A stretch of DNA of 64,000 nt from Flavobacteriia bacterium (GCA_015999765.1 JAECQR010000005.1:1-64000); one strand, 5' to 3'. Positions 1 through 8,678 are shown, counted from the first letter of the stretch. Program-made: numbers and translations. Notes: generated from the letters alone by a model not told the origin.

Positions 1-181
1 GTTTATTTCTTTATGTGAATCGGCGAACCACGCCTTCGGCGGGTTTGTTAACGCTTCATTCCAACTTTTTCTTAACGCAAAAATCTCCTAGGTCGTTAAA
101 CACCCTAGAAGTCTAGAGTAATGTACATCACCACCGAGACGCCGAAACGGTGCATAAGTTACATCCGGTTAGTTTAAGATT

Positions 182-207
182 GGGACTCTTACAGAGTGAC
201 AAAGTTG
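182..207 (+). repeat. REP-like hairpin repeat, copy 1
   Basis: Core GACTCTTACAGAGTGACAAA. ACTCT and AGAGT form a 5-bp stem around TAC. The same core recurs at 367-395, and inverted versions lie at 294-318 and 490-510. Confidence 0.6.
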
Positions 208-293
208 TGTGGTTAGCTAGCGGTAATAATAACACGTTACGTATTTTCTACTAGCACCAGTCTGCTTGCTGCAACCGCATCTTCAACATAGCG

Positions 294-318
294 TTTGTCA
301 CTCCGGAGGAGTCTCACC
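294..318 (-). repeat. REP-like hairpin repeat, copy 2 (inverted)
   Basis: Read on the minus strand the core is GACTCCTCCGGAGTGACAAA. Both stem arms differ from copy 1 (ACTCC/GGAGT instead of ACTCT/AGAGT), a compensatory change that keeps the hairpin. Confidence 0.6.
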
Positions 319-324
319 GAGGCG

Positions 325-359
325 AAAGCCGCAACGGTGTCATAATCTGTTGCGGCTTT
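325..359 (+). terminator. Terminator-like hairpin
   Basis: AAAGCCGCAAC (325-335) pairs with GTTGCGGCTTT (349-359) around a 13-nt loop and runs into a T tract. No upstream gene is visible on either strand, so it may end an unseen transcript or be part of the repeat cluster. Confidence 0.45.
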
Positions 360-366
360 TTCTACG

Positions 367-395
367 TTGAGACTCTTACAGAGTGACAAAGGTTG
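367..395 (+). repeat. REP-like hairpin repeat, copy 3
   Basis: Same core as copy 1 (GACTCTTACAGAGTGACAAA), about 185 bases downstream in the same orientation. Confidence 0.6.
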
Positions 396-489
396 ATACT
401 TAAATTGTAGGAATAACAACGCAGCACGGATTTCTTCTGATTGAAAGGCTACGCGATATCCAACTGCAACAAAATCTTCGATAATAGCG

Positions 490-510
490 ATTGTCACTCC
501 GTAGGAGTGT
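490..510 (-). repeat. REP-like hairpin repeat, copy 4 (inverted)
   Basis: TTGTCACTCCGTAGGAGTGT: ACTCC/GGAGT stem around GTA, inverted relative to copies 1 and 3. Copies alternate in orientation, as in bacterial interspersed mosaic elements. Confidence 0.55.
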
Positions 511-900
511 AAACGCGCCGTAGGGGTGATGGTGTAATAATGCTGTTCTTTTTGTCTTAACACAAAAAGTAACAAAAAAGTCAAGACTGGATTTAATTGC
601 TAAAAAATGAAAATTTCTTTGTATAAATTAACTCCTTCAAGTCGTTGAACCACTCCGTTAGGTTTCCTCAAACTTGCGCGGATTGGTAAGATGTTTTTTC
701 GAATCAAGTTTATTGCCGCGCTTCGAACAAAGAGGATTTTTAGACAGTGCATGTTGAAAAAGTCGAACTTAAGAAATTTCCTTTTTTTAAACGCAATTAA
801 CTCCTAGGTCGGTAGTGTTTTCCCGAGTCTTTTTGCAGTAAAAGAGTCAATTGATCGTGCTGGTAAAGTTGATGAAGTTTTTGAATCTTGCCATTGTTTT

Positions 901-1020
901 AAGGTTGAGGTTAAGGTTGAGGTTGAGGTGCCGGATGATGGGTGAGGTTAAGGATGAGGTTAAGGATGAGGCTAAGGTTAAGGCTAAGGTTAAGGCTGAG
1001 GTTAAGGTGGAGATGGAGGA
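901..1020 (+). repeat. Degenerate GGTTRA / GGATGA low-complexity tract
   Basis: Imperfect hexamer repeats (GGTTGA, GGTTAA, GGATGA, GGCTAA) make the plus strand G-rich and C-poor. Open frames on both strands through it encode only Leu/Asn/Thr or Lys/Val/Glu periodic sequence and are not taken as genes. Similar tracts lie at 3719-4119 and, in a GGATGCTG form, at 8189-8427 and 15091-15120. Confidence 0.7.
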
Positions 1021-1337
1021 GGCTTCTGCCTTCACGTGCAGTACTATAAATTTCAGGTTATTCTTACAGCCAACGCACTGAAAGTCGTGTTGATGGCCAG
1101 CACCTTGATGTGCGTGGCAGAAATTGTGACAGGGAAAATGTTATAAAAAACGGTACGGTATCCGTGACCCAGTTTGCTTCCAAACCCCTGTATAAGAGGT
1201 CGGTTGTCTTTTCTTCTTTTTGACCGGATTAATTTATTGACGATGGTGTGAATTATGTTATTTTCGGCATCATATTTGAATATTATGTTAAACAAACACA
1301 AATGATTCGTTTAATTTGTTAACCCAAGCAATTTATT

Positions 1338-1889
1338 ATGGATCATTCCTTTCATTCTTATGAGCCCACTGCTCATCCTCCCCCGTCCATGTCGCAGGCT
1401 AATCTGCAGCTTATTTTCAATTCGTCCCTCGGAGAACTTTATTTTGCCAATCAGGCTATTGTAAACGCGTTTACGGAGGTTAAAAATTTTATTTCCTCCC
1501 CGCAGTTACTGGGGGTGCTCAAGAGGCATTATCATATTCATATGAGTCAAAAGAGCAGGCTTGAAAGGATTTTTCAACTTCAGAATAGGGCAGCGGAATC
1601 AAAAGACTGCCATGCCGTGAATGCCATTCTGACACAGGCCATGGAGTATGGGTCGCTTTTTGCCAGTGACCCTGTCAATTTTGAAATTTCATTAATCCTG
1701 ACTTCCAGAAAACTTGCACATTATAAAATCGCTGCGTACGGGGCTGCTGCCCATCTGGCTCTAAGTCTGCATCAGTCGCAGGCAGCTACGCTTCTTGCTA
1801 TTGGTGTACAGGAAGAAGAAGAGTATCTGGAAAGAGACCTCAATGTCCTGACCGAAAAGGTTCTTACACCGTCGTCAAAAGGCGGATAG
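1338..1889 (+). CDS. YciE/DUF892 ferritin-like protein
   Basis: Encodes 183 residues that match the four-helix ferritin-like YciE/DUF892 pattern. After an N-terminal extension of about 20 residues comes LGELYFANQAI, then a central helix with a HYHIHMSQKSRLERIF segment, an EISLILTSRKLAHYKIAAYG segment and a final helix with the acidic run EEEEYLERDL. These Glu and His residues are the expected candidates for a di-metal site. Family members are small cytoplasmic proteins linked to stress, but their reaction is poorly defined, so no specific activity is claimed. The gene stands alone; its stop lies about 60 bases before a bidirectional hairpin terminator. Confidence 0.75.
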   Translation: MDHSFHSYEPTAHPPPSMSQANLQLIFNSSLGELYFANQAIVNAFTEVKNFISSPQLLGVLKRHYHIHMSQKSRLERIFQLQNRAAESKDCHAVNAILTQAMEYGSLFASDPVNFEISLILTSRKLAHYKIAAYGAAAHLALSLHQSQAATLLAIGVQEEEEYLERDLNVLTEKVLTPSSKGG

Positions 1890-1950
1890 TACCCTCTCCC
1901 TTCAGAGGGGAAGATCAATATTTTTATCTGGCTCCGATTTAATAAAATAA

Positions 1951-1979
1951 CAACGCCGCTTCATTTTGAAGCGGCGTTG
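1951..1979. terminator. Bidirectional intrinsic terminator
   Basis: A perfect 13-bp stem CAACGCCGCTTCA / TGAAGCGGCGTTG with a TTT loop. It sits between the ferritin-like gene (plus) and the adhesin pseudogene (minus) and can serve both. Confidence 0.8.
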
Positions 1980-1998
1980 TGTGTTAACCGGTATGCTA

Positions 1999-3665
1999 TC
2001 AGATGATGACCTTTTTGGGGACGGTTAAGCCGCTTTCTGTGGTCACTTTAAAAATCAGTACCTGACCTGTTATGCCCAGTATTACCGTGGCCTTTGAGTC
2101 ATTGATGTTTTTGAGTGTTTCACCAGTCTCCCGTTCAGGTCGTACACTTCGATCCGGCTCAAGACTGACTTATGTGCATCTACCATCACCTTCTCGCCGT
2201 CCCGGTAAACGGAGACCATCGCGGGCTTTGTGACTGTACCGGCATCCCAAAGAACTCCTGCCGCATAGAGGATCTCAAAACGGTCGGAAAAGGCTCCGGC
2301 TGCTGTACTGAAAGTATAGGGAGCAGTTTTCAGGTCATGTAGAATCCCCGCATTACGGTCTCTAAGATAAACCGGCTGGTTTCCCAGGTAGAGCCCATCC
2401 AGCTGATCCACCGCCACCGTATAACTGCCGGGGGTCAGTGTACGGAAGTGCAACGGCACCACATCGGAAGCGGTAAACGGCGCCCGACCCTGGATTACGT
2501 ACTCTGTACCTTCGAGCCATGAAGTCAATGCAAGGGTAGCATCTCCCATGTACTTACCATCAGTGCGGTCCACCGCGTTCTGGGCAGATGGCATATAGGC
2601 AATGAGCATCTGACCGAACCCTCCGCCGCTGCCGGTGATATTGAGCCATATTCTATTTCTCTCTTTTCCGCGGGAGTGACGGAAGAAAGGATTGTTAGGA
2701 TTAGCAGTCCGCATTGTATTAGTAAAACTGAGGTTTTCACTTCCTCCCGGCAGTTTTGCACGAGGAATCCCTGACCTACCTGAATGTATCCGTTGGGTTT
2801 TATACTTGGTATGTTGGGATCCGCAGTTGGGACCGCGGTACCTCCTGCTTCGGTGTATGTCGCATAGTATGCCATGGTATTACCCTGGTCTGGGGTGCTG
2901 TTCCTTCTGCGCCAAAAGTAGAGTGTACCCCCGATCGCGTCGGCATTATCAGCCATAAAGGTGTCGGCATCTATTTCTGAAGGATAAGGGTTTGCTATCG
3001 TGTTGTAACCCTGGCCCTCACCGCTAACGGTGAGTGATACCGTACCGTTATTCGGTTTACCTGTAAATGTACCGGTCCAACTTTGTGCGGAGATCCCCGG
3101 GCTGTAAGTGACATGGTTGTTGCGCATCCGGATCAGGTAACCCTGAGCAGGTGCAAAAAGTGTCGCTGAGGGAACCACTGCCTTAAAAATATCGGTAGAA
3201 GTATCATAAATATAAAACCTGTCGGCCAGGGTGGAAGGAGAAAACTGCTGCAGGGTCTGGCTTCCTGAGACCGGTGACCTCACGATGTGTAATCGAGTCT
3301 GTAAAGTGTTGTGCTGGCACGCTTTACACTTATATTCCCAAAATTCGGTTCGTCGTGAATCTGGATGAGATTGGTATTATTCTCAAGAGTTAACGATCCA
3401 CTTCCTATAATCACTGCTCCATTCAAAAGTACGTCCGGTCCTCCGGGAACGGAAACTTTAGCACCCGTCCGTTACTGTAAGTCTGCAGGCGGTAAGCCCA
3501 GCCGTAAGGGTAAGGTCTTTTGAAATTACCGCAGCAGTTCTGATATCCGGAAAACCGTTATCCCAGGATGTTCCGTTCCAGACCGTTATTTTTGCAGTGA
3601 TCAGGACCGGCTCTGTAAACACTTCTCCGCAAGTGCCGTTTCCTACTGCGGCCCTGAAGTATGCT
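1999..3665 (-). pseudogene. Frameshifted T9SS-sorted surface adhesin remnant
   Basis: Read on the minus strand, this segment encodes the C-terminal half of the adhesin family seen intact at 46599-49691. In order it shows an ITVWNGTSWDNG strand (near 3570), a NTNLIQIHDE segment, a WRSPVSGSQTLQQFSP segment, GKPNNGTV and NPYPSEIDADTF motifs, and a type-A T9SS sorting domain ending in VPKKVII. The parts lie in different frames. I see breaks near 3465, 3290, about 2710 and about 2110, so at least four frameshifts. The N-terminal half and signal peptide are missing. It is probably a decayed paralogue that could still exchange sequence with the intact copies. Confidence 0.75.
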
Positions 3666-3718
3666 CATGCACTTTAACATATTTTAATGTTTATTATCCT
3701 TCTGTCCGTTAAAATTTG

Positions 3719-4119
3719 AGCAGGAAGGTTGAGGGTAAGGTTGAGGTGGCTTCGAGAGCCTCAGCCACCGGGAATTCTAGAGTGGGTGAGTGGGTGAGTG
3801 GGTGAGTGGAGGAGGGTAAGGTTGAGGTTGAGGTTGAGGTTGAGATTGAGGTTGAGGTTGAGGTTGGGGTTGGGGTTGGGGTGCCGGATGATGGGTGATG
3901 GATGAGGTTGAGGGTAAGGGTAGGGTGCTGGATGATGGATGGTGGATGCTGGATGCTGGGTGAGGATAAGGCTCAGGTTAAGGTTAAGGTTGAGGATGGG
4001 GTGCTGGATGATGGATGGTGGATGCTGGGTGAGGATAAGGCTCAGGTTAAGGTTAAGGTTAAGGTTGAGGATGGGGTGCCGGATGATGGGTGAGGTTAAG
4101 GTTAAGGTTGAGGTTGAGG
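3719..4119 (+). repeat. Long GGTTRA / GGATG low-complexity tract
   Basis: About 400 bases of degenerate 6-8-bp repeats: GGTTGA/GGTTAA runs, three and a half GGGTGAGT units (3782-3809), and two copies of a larger unit (GGATGATGGATGGTGGATGC ... AGGTTAAGG) about 65 bases apart. The plus strand is almost free of C. Open frames in it are artefacts of the repeat. Confidence 0.75.
3746..3769. repeat. TGGCTTCG...CAGCCACC hairpin repeat, divergent copy
   Basis: GTGGCT and AGCCAC arms flank CGAGAGCCTC. It is related to the copies at 15132-15155, 15510-15533 and 15607-15632. Confidence 0.5.
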
Positions 4120-4123
4120 AGTT

Positions 4124-4327
4124 TTAGTCTTTGATAAATTCCTGAATGGAGTCGAATGGGATGCCCATATAAGTGCAGAATTCGTGGGCGGTGAGGAGCT
4201 GGTGGGAGGGTTTGTTAAGGGCAGTTTTGATTTTCAGGATAAGATCGCGGCTGTAGCGCTCGCTCTTTCCGGTGATGCGCTGGATGTCTTTGGGATAGAT
4301 GCAGAGTCGTGTGATCCTGGGTTTCAT
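4124..4327 (-). CDS. Small conserved protein, probable RteC-associated
   Basis: Encodes 67 residues starting MKPRITRLCIYPKDIQ; an earlier ATG eight codons upstream is possible but less like the family as I know it. The pattern YPKDIQRITGKSERYSR, a Lys-rich helix and a final FCTYMGIPFDSIQEFI helix resemble a short protein often found beside rteC genes in flavobacteria. It could be a small DNA-binding protein, but no function is established. It lies downstream of rteC in the same direction, separated by a 570-base stretch full of hairpin repeats. Confidence 0.6.
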   Translation of the reverse strand: MKPRITRLCIYPKDIQRITGKSERYSRDLILKIKTALNKPSHQLLTAHEFCTYMGIPFDSIQEFIKD

Positions 4328-4438
4328 CGTGCTGATTTCTTTGATGAACAAAGATTGGAAAAAGTACAGGATGTTTTACGGTAGGAATCCGGTAGTAGGG
4401 AGGTATAGTTATCCACATTATTGGAAAAGGCATAGGAG

Positions 4439-4857
4439 ACCACCCCGCCCTTACGGCGCAGCCGTAAGGGCACCCCTCCGGAGGAGGGGAATATGCGGTT
4501 CTTCTTTGTAGTGAGGGAATTAGAAATAATTTCAGGGTATTTTTTCAGGTGCCTGTCATCATAACAACAACGGGTTATTCCCCTCCCATGGAGGGGTGCC
4601 GGTACGCTACGCGTACCGGTGGAGTGGTTTATTGGGCATCTCTTTTCACAAGGACCTTTTGCTTAGTTAATAACCGCGCAAGACCACCCCGACCTCACGG
4701 CGTAGCCGTAAGCCCACCCCTCCGGCGGAGGGGAATATTTGGATATTTTCCTGGAGAAGGGGCTTATTAACAGGCTGATGTAGTTTTATTGTAAGTATGA
4801 AAACCACCCCGCCCTTACGGCGCAGCCGCAAGTGCACCCTCCAAGGGAGGGAATATG
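4439..4857. repeat. Cluster of four double-hairpin repeats
   Basis: Four copies of a roughly 57-bp element: 4439-4495 (+), 4576-4630 (inverted), 4681-4739 (+) and 4802-4857 (+). Each has ACCACCCCG, then a hairpin such as TTACGGCGCAGCCGTAA, then a hairpin such as CCCCTCCGGAGGAGGGG, then AATAT. The inverted copy keeps both hairpins with different bases (GGTACGCTACGCGTACC and CCCCTCCCATGGAGGGG). The spacing is about 105-135 bases. The elements fill the gap between rteC and its small neighbour. Confidence 0.75.
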
Positions 4858-4897
4858 TAGATCTTTTTTTGGAGAGGGAATATGCTGTAACAGGGTA

Positions 4898-5743
4898 CTA
4901 ATCTTCTTTTTCGATGTAGGCGGTGAGGTTATCGCTGAGCAGTTTGAGAAATTTAGTGGAGTTGGATTTTCTGCTTCTGATTTCTGCGATTGTATTGTGA
5001 TAGTTTCCCAGGTCGATACTGAACGCTTCTTCGAAGCGTTTCACTGTCTCGGCAAGAGAGGTGCTGCCGCCGTTGAAGCAGTTGGTGTGGTGGAGGGCAA
5101 ATACCAGTTCGGTAAGTCCCACTTTTGAGGCTGTCCACCGGAACGGAGATTTTGGCAAGGGTTGATCGGGAGTACTTTCTTTCAGTTTTGCAATTTGAGT
5201 TGAAAGAAAAATCTCGTATTCGTCATGGGCCAAAATCTGAGAAATCAAATGGTCATGGGAGGTGGAGAACCGTTCGTCGTAACTGTGGATGTCGATTGCC
5301 AGTTTTACATCAAGGTCATACTTATATCTGAGGAAATATTTGATATCCATATAGGTGGCGTTCCGCCTCCAATAGCTTATAAATTCCCTTTGCTCAAGGG
5401 AAAAGTACCGGAGGGATTCAAGTTCGGTTTCGTAGATGTTTTTCTTTAATTTATTTCCAGAATGAGGCAGGCCGGAAAGCACGGAGATGACTTTGGAATA
5501 ATAGATAAACTTCGCAATGAACTGAGGCTTTAAGTGTTTGAAAAAAGTTATTTCATTCTCCCAGCAGTCGAAATCGTGGGTAATGACCCAGGATTTTAGG
5601 GTGCGGATGGCAGTGTCTGTTTCGGCGAGAGCAAACTGGGCATATTCCAGATGGTGCTTTTTTTCAGCCTTCAGTTCTTCTGTTTTCTTTTCAAGGCCGT
5701 GGAGCAGGGCCTTTGTTTTTTCAATGAGTAATTTTGAATCCAT
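4898..5743 (-). CDS. rteC: RteC-domain protein
   Basis: Encodes 281 residues, the usual size for RteC, the protein first described as a regulator of excision of the conjugative transposon CTnDOT. It has an N-terminal coiled region (LLHGLEKKTEELKAEKKHH), the family segments SWVITHDFDCWENEITFFK and QFIAKFIYYSKVISVLSGLP, and a C-terminal winged-helix-like part (FRWTASKVGLTELVFALH, then NTIAEIRSRKSNSTKFL). Orphan rteC genes are common in flavobacterial chromosomes, and no integrase or mobilisation gene is visible here, so involvement in excision is not implied. It is followed by the 67-residue gene. Confidence 0.8.
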   Translation of the reverse strand: MDSKLLIEKTKALLHGLEKKTEELKAEKKHHLEYAQFALAETDTAIRTLKSWVITHDFDCWENEITFFKHLKPQFIAKFIYYSKVISVLSGLPHSGNKLKKNIYETELESLRYFSLEQREFISYWRRNATYMDIKYFLRYKYDLDVKLAIDIHSYDERFSTSHDHLISQILAHDEYEIFLSTQIAKLKESTPDQPLPKSPFRWTASKVGLTELVFALHHTNCFNGGSTSLAETVKRFEEAFSIDLGNYHNTIAEIRSRKSNSTKFLKLLSDNLTAYIEKED

Positions 5744-5780
5744 GGGCAGATACTTACAATCAGTGCAACAGCATTTAATA

Positions 5781-7478
5781 TTAATTAAGATTAAGTTCTT
5801 TGGTTCTTCGGCGGATGAATTCAGCCGGTGCTATTCCGTTGATCTCGCGGAAGAGCCGTGAAAACTGTTGGCGTGACCTTAGACCGCAAGCTTCTGCCAG
5901 TGCTTCATTGCCGACCCTCAGGTATAGGGTGTCTGTATCTGAATTCATCAGGTTGGTGATGTAGTGAATCCGTAGGGTTGCGAGATAGGTTCTGAAATTC
6001 ATTTTTTTATATTCATTGATGACGTAGGAGAGGTGGTTTTTGGTAATGCTCAGTTCGGTTCCAAGCGAGGCCATGGTGACATCAGGATTGGTAAAGCCGT
6101 GGCGGTCTTCAAAAGATTTAAGCTTCTGCAATACTTCTTCAACGATTTCCGGAGGGTATTCCATTTTGCGTGGGGTATTATGAATATCGGCTATCGTGTA
6201 GTTGTTTTGCTTTTCTGACTGAATCCTTTCCTGGAGTTTACGGTAGGCCGCAGAAATATTTTTCTCTCTGAAGTAAGCTTTAATCAGAAATGCTACCAGT
6301 GCCGCACTGACTATAAAAGACAAAATTATGACGCCGTCTCCCAAGCTTTTTGCCTTTAAAAGTTTTTCTTTTTCAGCATGTAAAGCTTTGGCATCATACT
6401 CACGAAAAATTCTGGAAGAAAGATAAGGTACTTCGGCCTGCAGAATACTGTCAGATTTCAGCAACTGCCCGACATAATATGCTGTTTGGTCGGTATTCCC
6501 GTCAGGATCTGATGCTTTCAGAAGGAGCTCATAAGCAGCACGTACTTCTGGAACTACTACTCCATTTAGCTGAAAAACAGAATCTATCTTTTTAAGGTAA
6601 ACGGTGCCTGTGTTCCGTTCATTCATTTTCAGAAAGGCTTTTCCAAGGTAATACCAGCAGGCTGCAAGCATTCCTTCATCCTTTTTCTCCCTCATCAGTC
6701 TGGTCGCCGCCAGTAAGTACTCAGTTCCCTTGCTGTAATGATGTTGCCGGATGGCTCGGATCCCTTTCTCTTTTAGAAAATAACCTTTTTCCTGTGTGAA
6801 CTGCGGATCCGCCAGGAAGGGCTCTGCTCTGTTAAGGAGGCTGTCAACCTCTCTGTCCCTTCCCAGACTTCGGTAACTGATGGCCATCTGATGGATGCTG
6901 TTCAGATATCCCCTGGTGTTATTATACCTCACCGCCGGATGGGCGGACTCCTTTATATTACCTGAAAAAAAGCGGGTACATTCTGTAAAAAACGGAATCG
7001 CTTCCCTGTGATAACCGAGATAGTTTCTCACCACTCCTATATGGTATTTAACCTTGTAAATCAAATATTCGTCCCCTGATTTTTCGGCATATTCTGATGC
7101 GGAAAGGTATTCGTGAAGAGCATTGTTATACTTTCTGAAGTTGAAATAATATACAATACCCCTTCCGAGGTACGCTTTGCTTATCAGCGCAGGCTCCTGG
7201 GTTTTAACAGCTGCTCCTATTGCGCTGTCCGCATATTTTAGTTTGGCAGTCTTCTGAGGTGAATAATAAACAGCATCTTCATAAGCATACACCAAATGTC
7301 TGAAGTTTTGGTTTTTTTTGCCAAGGGCTATGTTTCTTATGATAGAAGGAAGTGCGCCTGAATCATTTTCAGGAAGTTTCTCATAGGTTTCCTGAATTAA
7401 AGTGTATTGCGTAATGCTGTTTTGCGCAGTGCATAATGATCCTACAAGGATCCATAAAAAAAGAATGTTTCTACACAT
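5781..7478 (-). CDS. TPR-containing AraC-type transcriptional regulator
   Basis: Encodes 565 residues. A signal-like N-terminus (MCRNILFLWILVGSLCTAQ) is followed by TPR-like helical repeats over roughly residues 40-370, a single membrane segment near 378-400 (VIILSFIVSAALVAFLI), a short linker, and a C-terminal AraC-type helix-turn-helix over about the last 100 residues (LSITKNHLSYVINEYKKMNF, then LAEACGLRSRQQFSRLFREI). This layout suggests a sensor in the periplasm or membrane that controls transcription directly from the inner face, a common type in Chryseobacterium relatives. The signal is unknown. The divergent neighbour is the small lipoprotein gene at 7749. Confidence 0.85.
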   Translation of the reverse strand: MCRNILFLWILVGSLCTAQNSITQYTLIQETYEKLPENDSGALPSIIRNIALGKKNQNFRHLVYAYEDAVYYSPQKTAKLKYADSAIGAAVKTQEPALISKAYLGRGIVYYFNFRKYNNALHEYLSASEYAEKSGDEYLIYKVKYHIGVVRNYLGYHREAIPFFTECTRFFSGNIKESAHPAVRYNNTRGYLNSIHQMAISYRSLGRDREVDSLLNRAEPFLADPQFTQEKGYFLKEKGIRAIRQHHYSKGTEYLLAATRLMREKKDEGMLAACWYYLGKAFLKMNERNTGTVYLKKIDSVFQLNGVVVPEVRAAYELLLKASDPDGNTDQTAYYVGQLLKSDSILQAEVPYLSSRIFREYDAKALHAEKEKLLKAKSLGDGVIILSFIVSAALVAFLIKAYFREKNISAAYRKLQERIQSEKQNNYTIADIHNTPRKMEYPPEIVEEVLQKLKSFEDRHGFTNPDVTMASLGTELSITKNHLSYVINEYKKMNFRTYLATLRIHYITNLMNSDTDTLYLRVGNEALAEACGLRSRQQFSRLFREINGIAPAEFIRRRTKELNLN

Positions 7479-7748
7479 CTCCTCACTTTTTTAAGGTCCC
7501 AAATTTTGACTTTCGCCACTATACGTTGAAATTTCAGCAAACCTGCTGAAAATGAAACAACAAGATACAAAAACTGCGGTAATTCGCAATAATCATAAAA
7601 AAGTGTACCGTCACAGAATATCTTCTGTGTCATCGCAAACATCTTCTGTGACGCCAAACCTTTTTTTATTCAATCTACCTCCTCTAATTTCGGGTCAGAT
7701 TTCTATTACAAAAAACCGGCGCCGGGATAACTTTTAAAACTTATTAAA

Positions 7749-7964
7749 ATGAAAAAGTCTATCTCAATTTTAAGTGTTTTTTTATTGGCAAGCTTATCAG
7801 CCTGCCGCAGCGAAAATACAGATTCACCTCTTGGTGAATTCTCTGAGAATGTTGTTGTACCTCAATATTATCAACGGGATTCTACAGAAAGTTCTCATAA
7901 TAATGGAGGCAAAGACGATGAACCGCCACGAAAAGATCTGCAGCAATGGAAAATGCTACCATGA
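7749..7964 (+). CDS. Small lipoprotein
   Basis: Encodes 71 residues with a lipoprotein signal peptide (MKKSISILSVFLLASLSAC, lipobox LSAC) and a short, polar, acidic mature part ending KDDEPPRKDLQQWKMLP. I do not recognise a defined domain; short flavobacterial lipoproteins with a DDEPPR-type tail look similar. Its stop codon overlaps the next start as ATGA (7961-7964), so the two genes are probably translated together. The divergent neighbour is the AraC-type regulator. Confidence 0.65.
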   Translation: MKKSISILSVFLLASLSACRSENTDSPLGEFSENVVVPQYYQRDSTESSHNNGGKDDEPPRKDLQQWKMLP

Positions 7965-8173
7965 CGCGTACATTTTCAGAACCGCATGGTCTAACAAAAC
8001 GTTGTGTCGAGCCTTTGATGACCATTACCGCTGAAAGCGGGATGGTTTGCCCTCAGAGTGGTGAGTGGGAAATCATTGGAGTGGTTAGTACGACCGCTGT
8101 ATTTGCGGAGGGTCAGGTGATGCCGGAATACTATGGAAGGAAAGTTTTGTGGATGCTGATCAGGGCAGGGTGA
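7961..8173 (+). CDS. Small protein, translationally coupled to the lipoprotein
   Basis: Encodes 70 residues starting at the ATG of the ATGA overlap. The body has CPQSGEWEIIG and EGQVMPEYYGRKVLWMLI, a pattern resembling short beta-rich proteins with a CPxSGxW motif near the start and a WxL motif near the end. I cannot assign a function. The 4-base overlap supports a two-gene unit rather than a frameshifted single gene, but a frameshift cannot be excluded. An in-frame ATG at 7946 would add five residues. The gene is followed directly by the GGATGCTG tandem tract. Confidence 0.5.
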   Translation: MTRTFSEPHGLTKRCVEPLMTITAESGMVCPQSGEWEIIGVVSTTAVFAEGQVMPEYYGRKVLWMLIRAG

Positions 8174-8188
8174 GGGAGGTTGTGTGAG

Positions 8189-8427
8189 ATGCAGGGTGTT
8201 GGATGTTGGATGCTGGATGTAAGGTGTTGGATGCTGGATGTAAGGTGTTGGATGCTGGATGTAAGGTGTTGGATGTTGGATGCTGGATGTAAGGTGTTGG
8301 ATGCTGGATGTAAGGTGTTGGATGCTGGATGAGGGGTGATGGATGCTAGATGCTGGATGCAGGGTGTTGGATGTTGGATGCAGGGTGTGGGGTGGAGGGT
8401 GTTGGATGCTGGTTGCTGGTTGCGGAT
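8189..8427 (+). repeat. GGATGCTG-type tandem repeat tract
   Basis: The core has about six units of the 21-mer AAGGTGTTGGATGCTGGATG(T), one of them extended by seven bases, flanked by looser GGATGTTG / GGTTGCTG units. The plus strand is G-rich. The minus-strand open frame through it is a Pro/Ser/His/Thr periodic artefact. From the tract's end to 8678 I see no gene. Confidence 0.8.
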
Positions 8428-8678
8428 GTAACAGAAGTTTTATCACCCGTAAGATGACCCACATAATATCAAAGTAGTAGTCTACTTCTTAGTGCAGGAT
8501 GCCCGGGCATTCCGGAGCGATGCAAACAGAATTTTCTGTCTGCAATACGGTGACGGAACGGTTGACGAGCCGTAAAGCACCGAAGATAATGTCTGTCTAC
8601 CAAAAGACAGAATACCCAACTTAATTTTAAACTTTGAGTTTTTAAGGTAATCTTTTTTATTAAAAAAAGACCGCAAAA

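Larger units (their letters stand above)
1..1337. other. Repeat-rich intergenic region, no gene recognised
   Basis: About 1.3 kb without a convincing gene; the open frames here are repeat-derived or lack any family resemblance. It holds four copies of a short REP-like hairpin (about 182-510), a terminator-like hairpin (325-359), the motif CTCCTAGGTCG at about 84-94 and again at about 802-812, and a degenerate GGTTRA tract (901-1020). Confidence 0.6.

Noticed and set aside
237..584. 115-codon minus-strand open frame
   Set aside because: It runs through three of the four REP-like hairpins and a terminator-type hairpin and has no family resemblance.
847..1081. Overlapping open frames of about 60-76 codons on both strands
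   Set aside because: They translate a degenerate hexamer tract into periodic Leu/Asn/Thr or Lys/Val/Glu sequence with no protein features.
2525..3283. 252-codon frame as an intact gene
   Set aside because: It starts in the middle of a T9SS adhesin domain and runs out of frame at its 3' end; it is one piece of a frameshifted remnant.
3902..4127. Two overlapping plus-strand open frames in the G-rich tract
   Set aside because: They are produced by the GGATG/GGTTRA repeat, and their residues are periodic.
4898..5743. Conjugative transposon because of rteC
   Set aside because: No integrase, tra or mob genes are seen; orphan rteC genes are common in this group.
7991..8464. 157-codon minus-strand open frame
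   Set aside because: It is mostly a His/Pro/Ser/Thr repeat from the 21-bp tandem array, and it overlaps the coupled small gene on the other strand.
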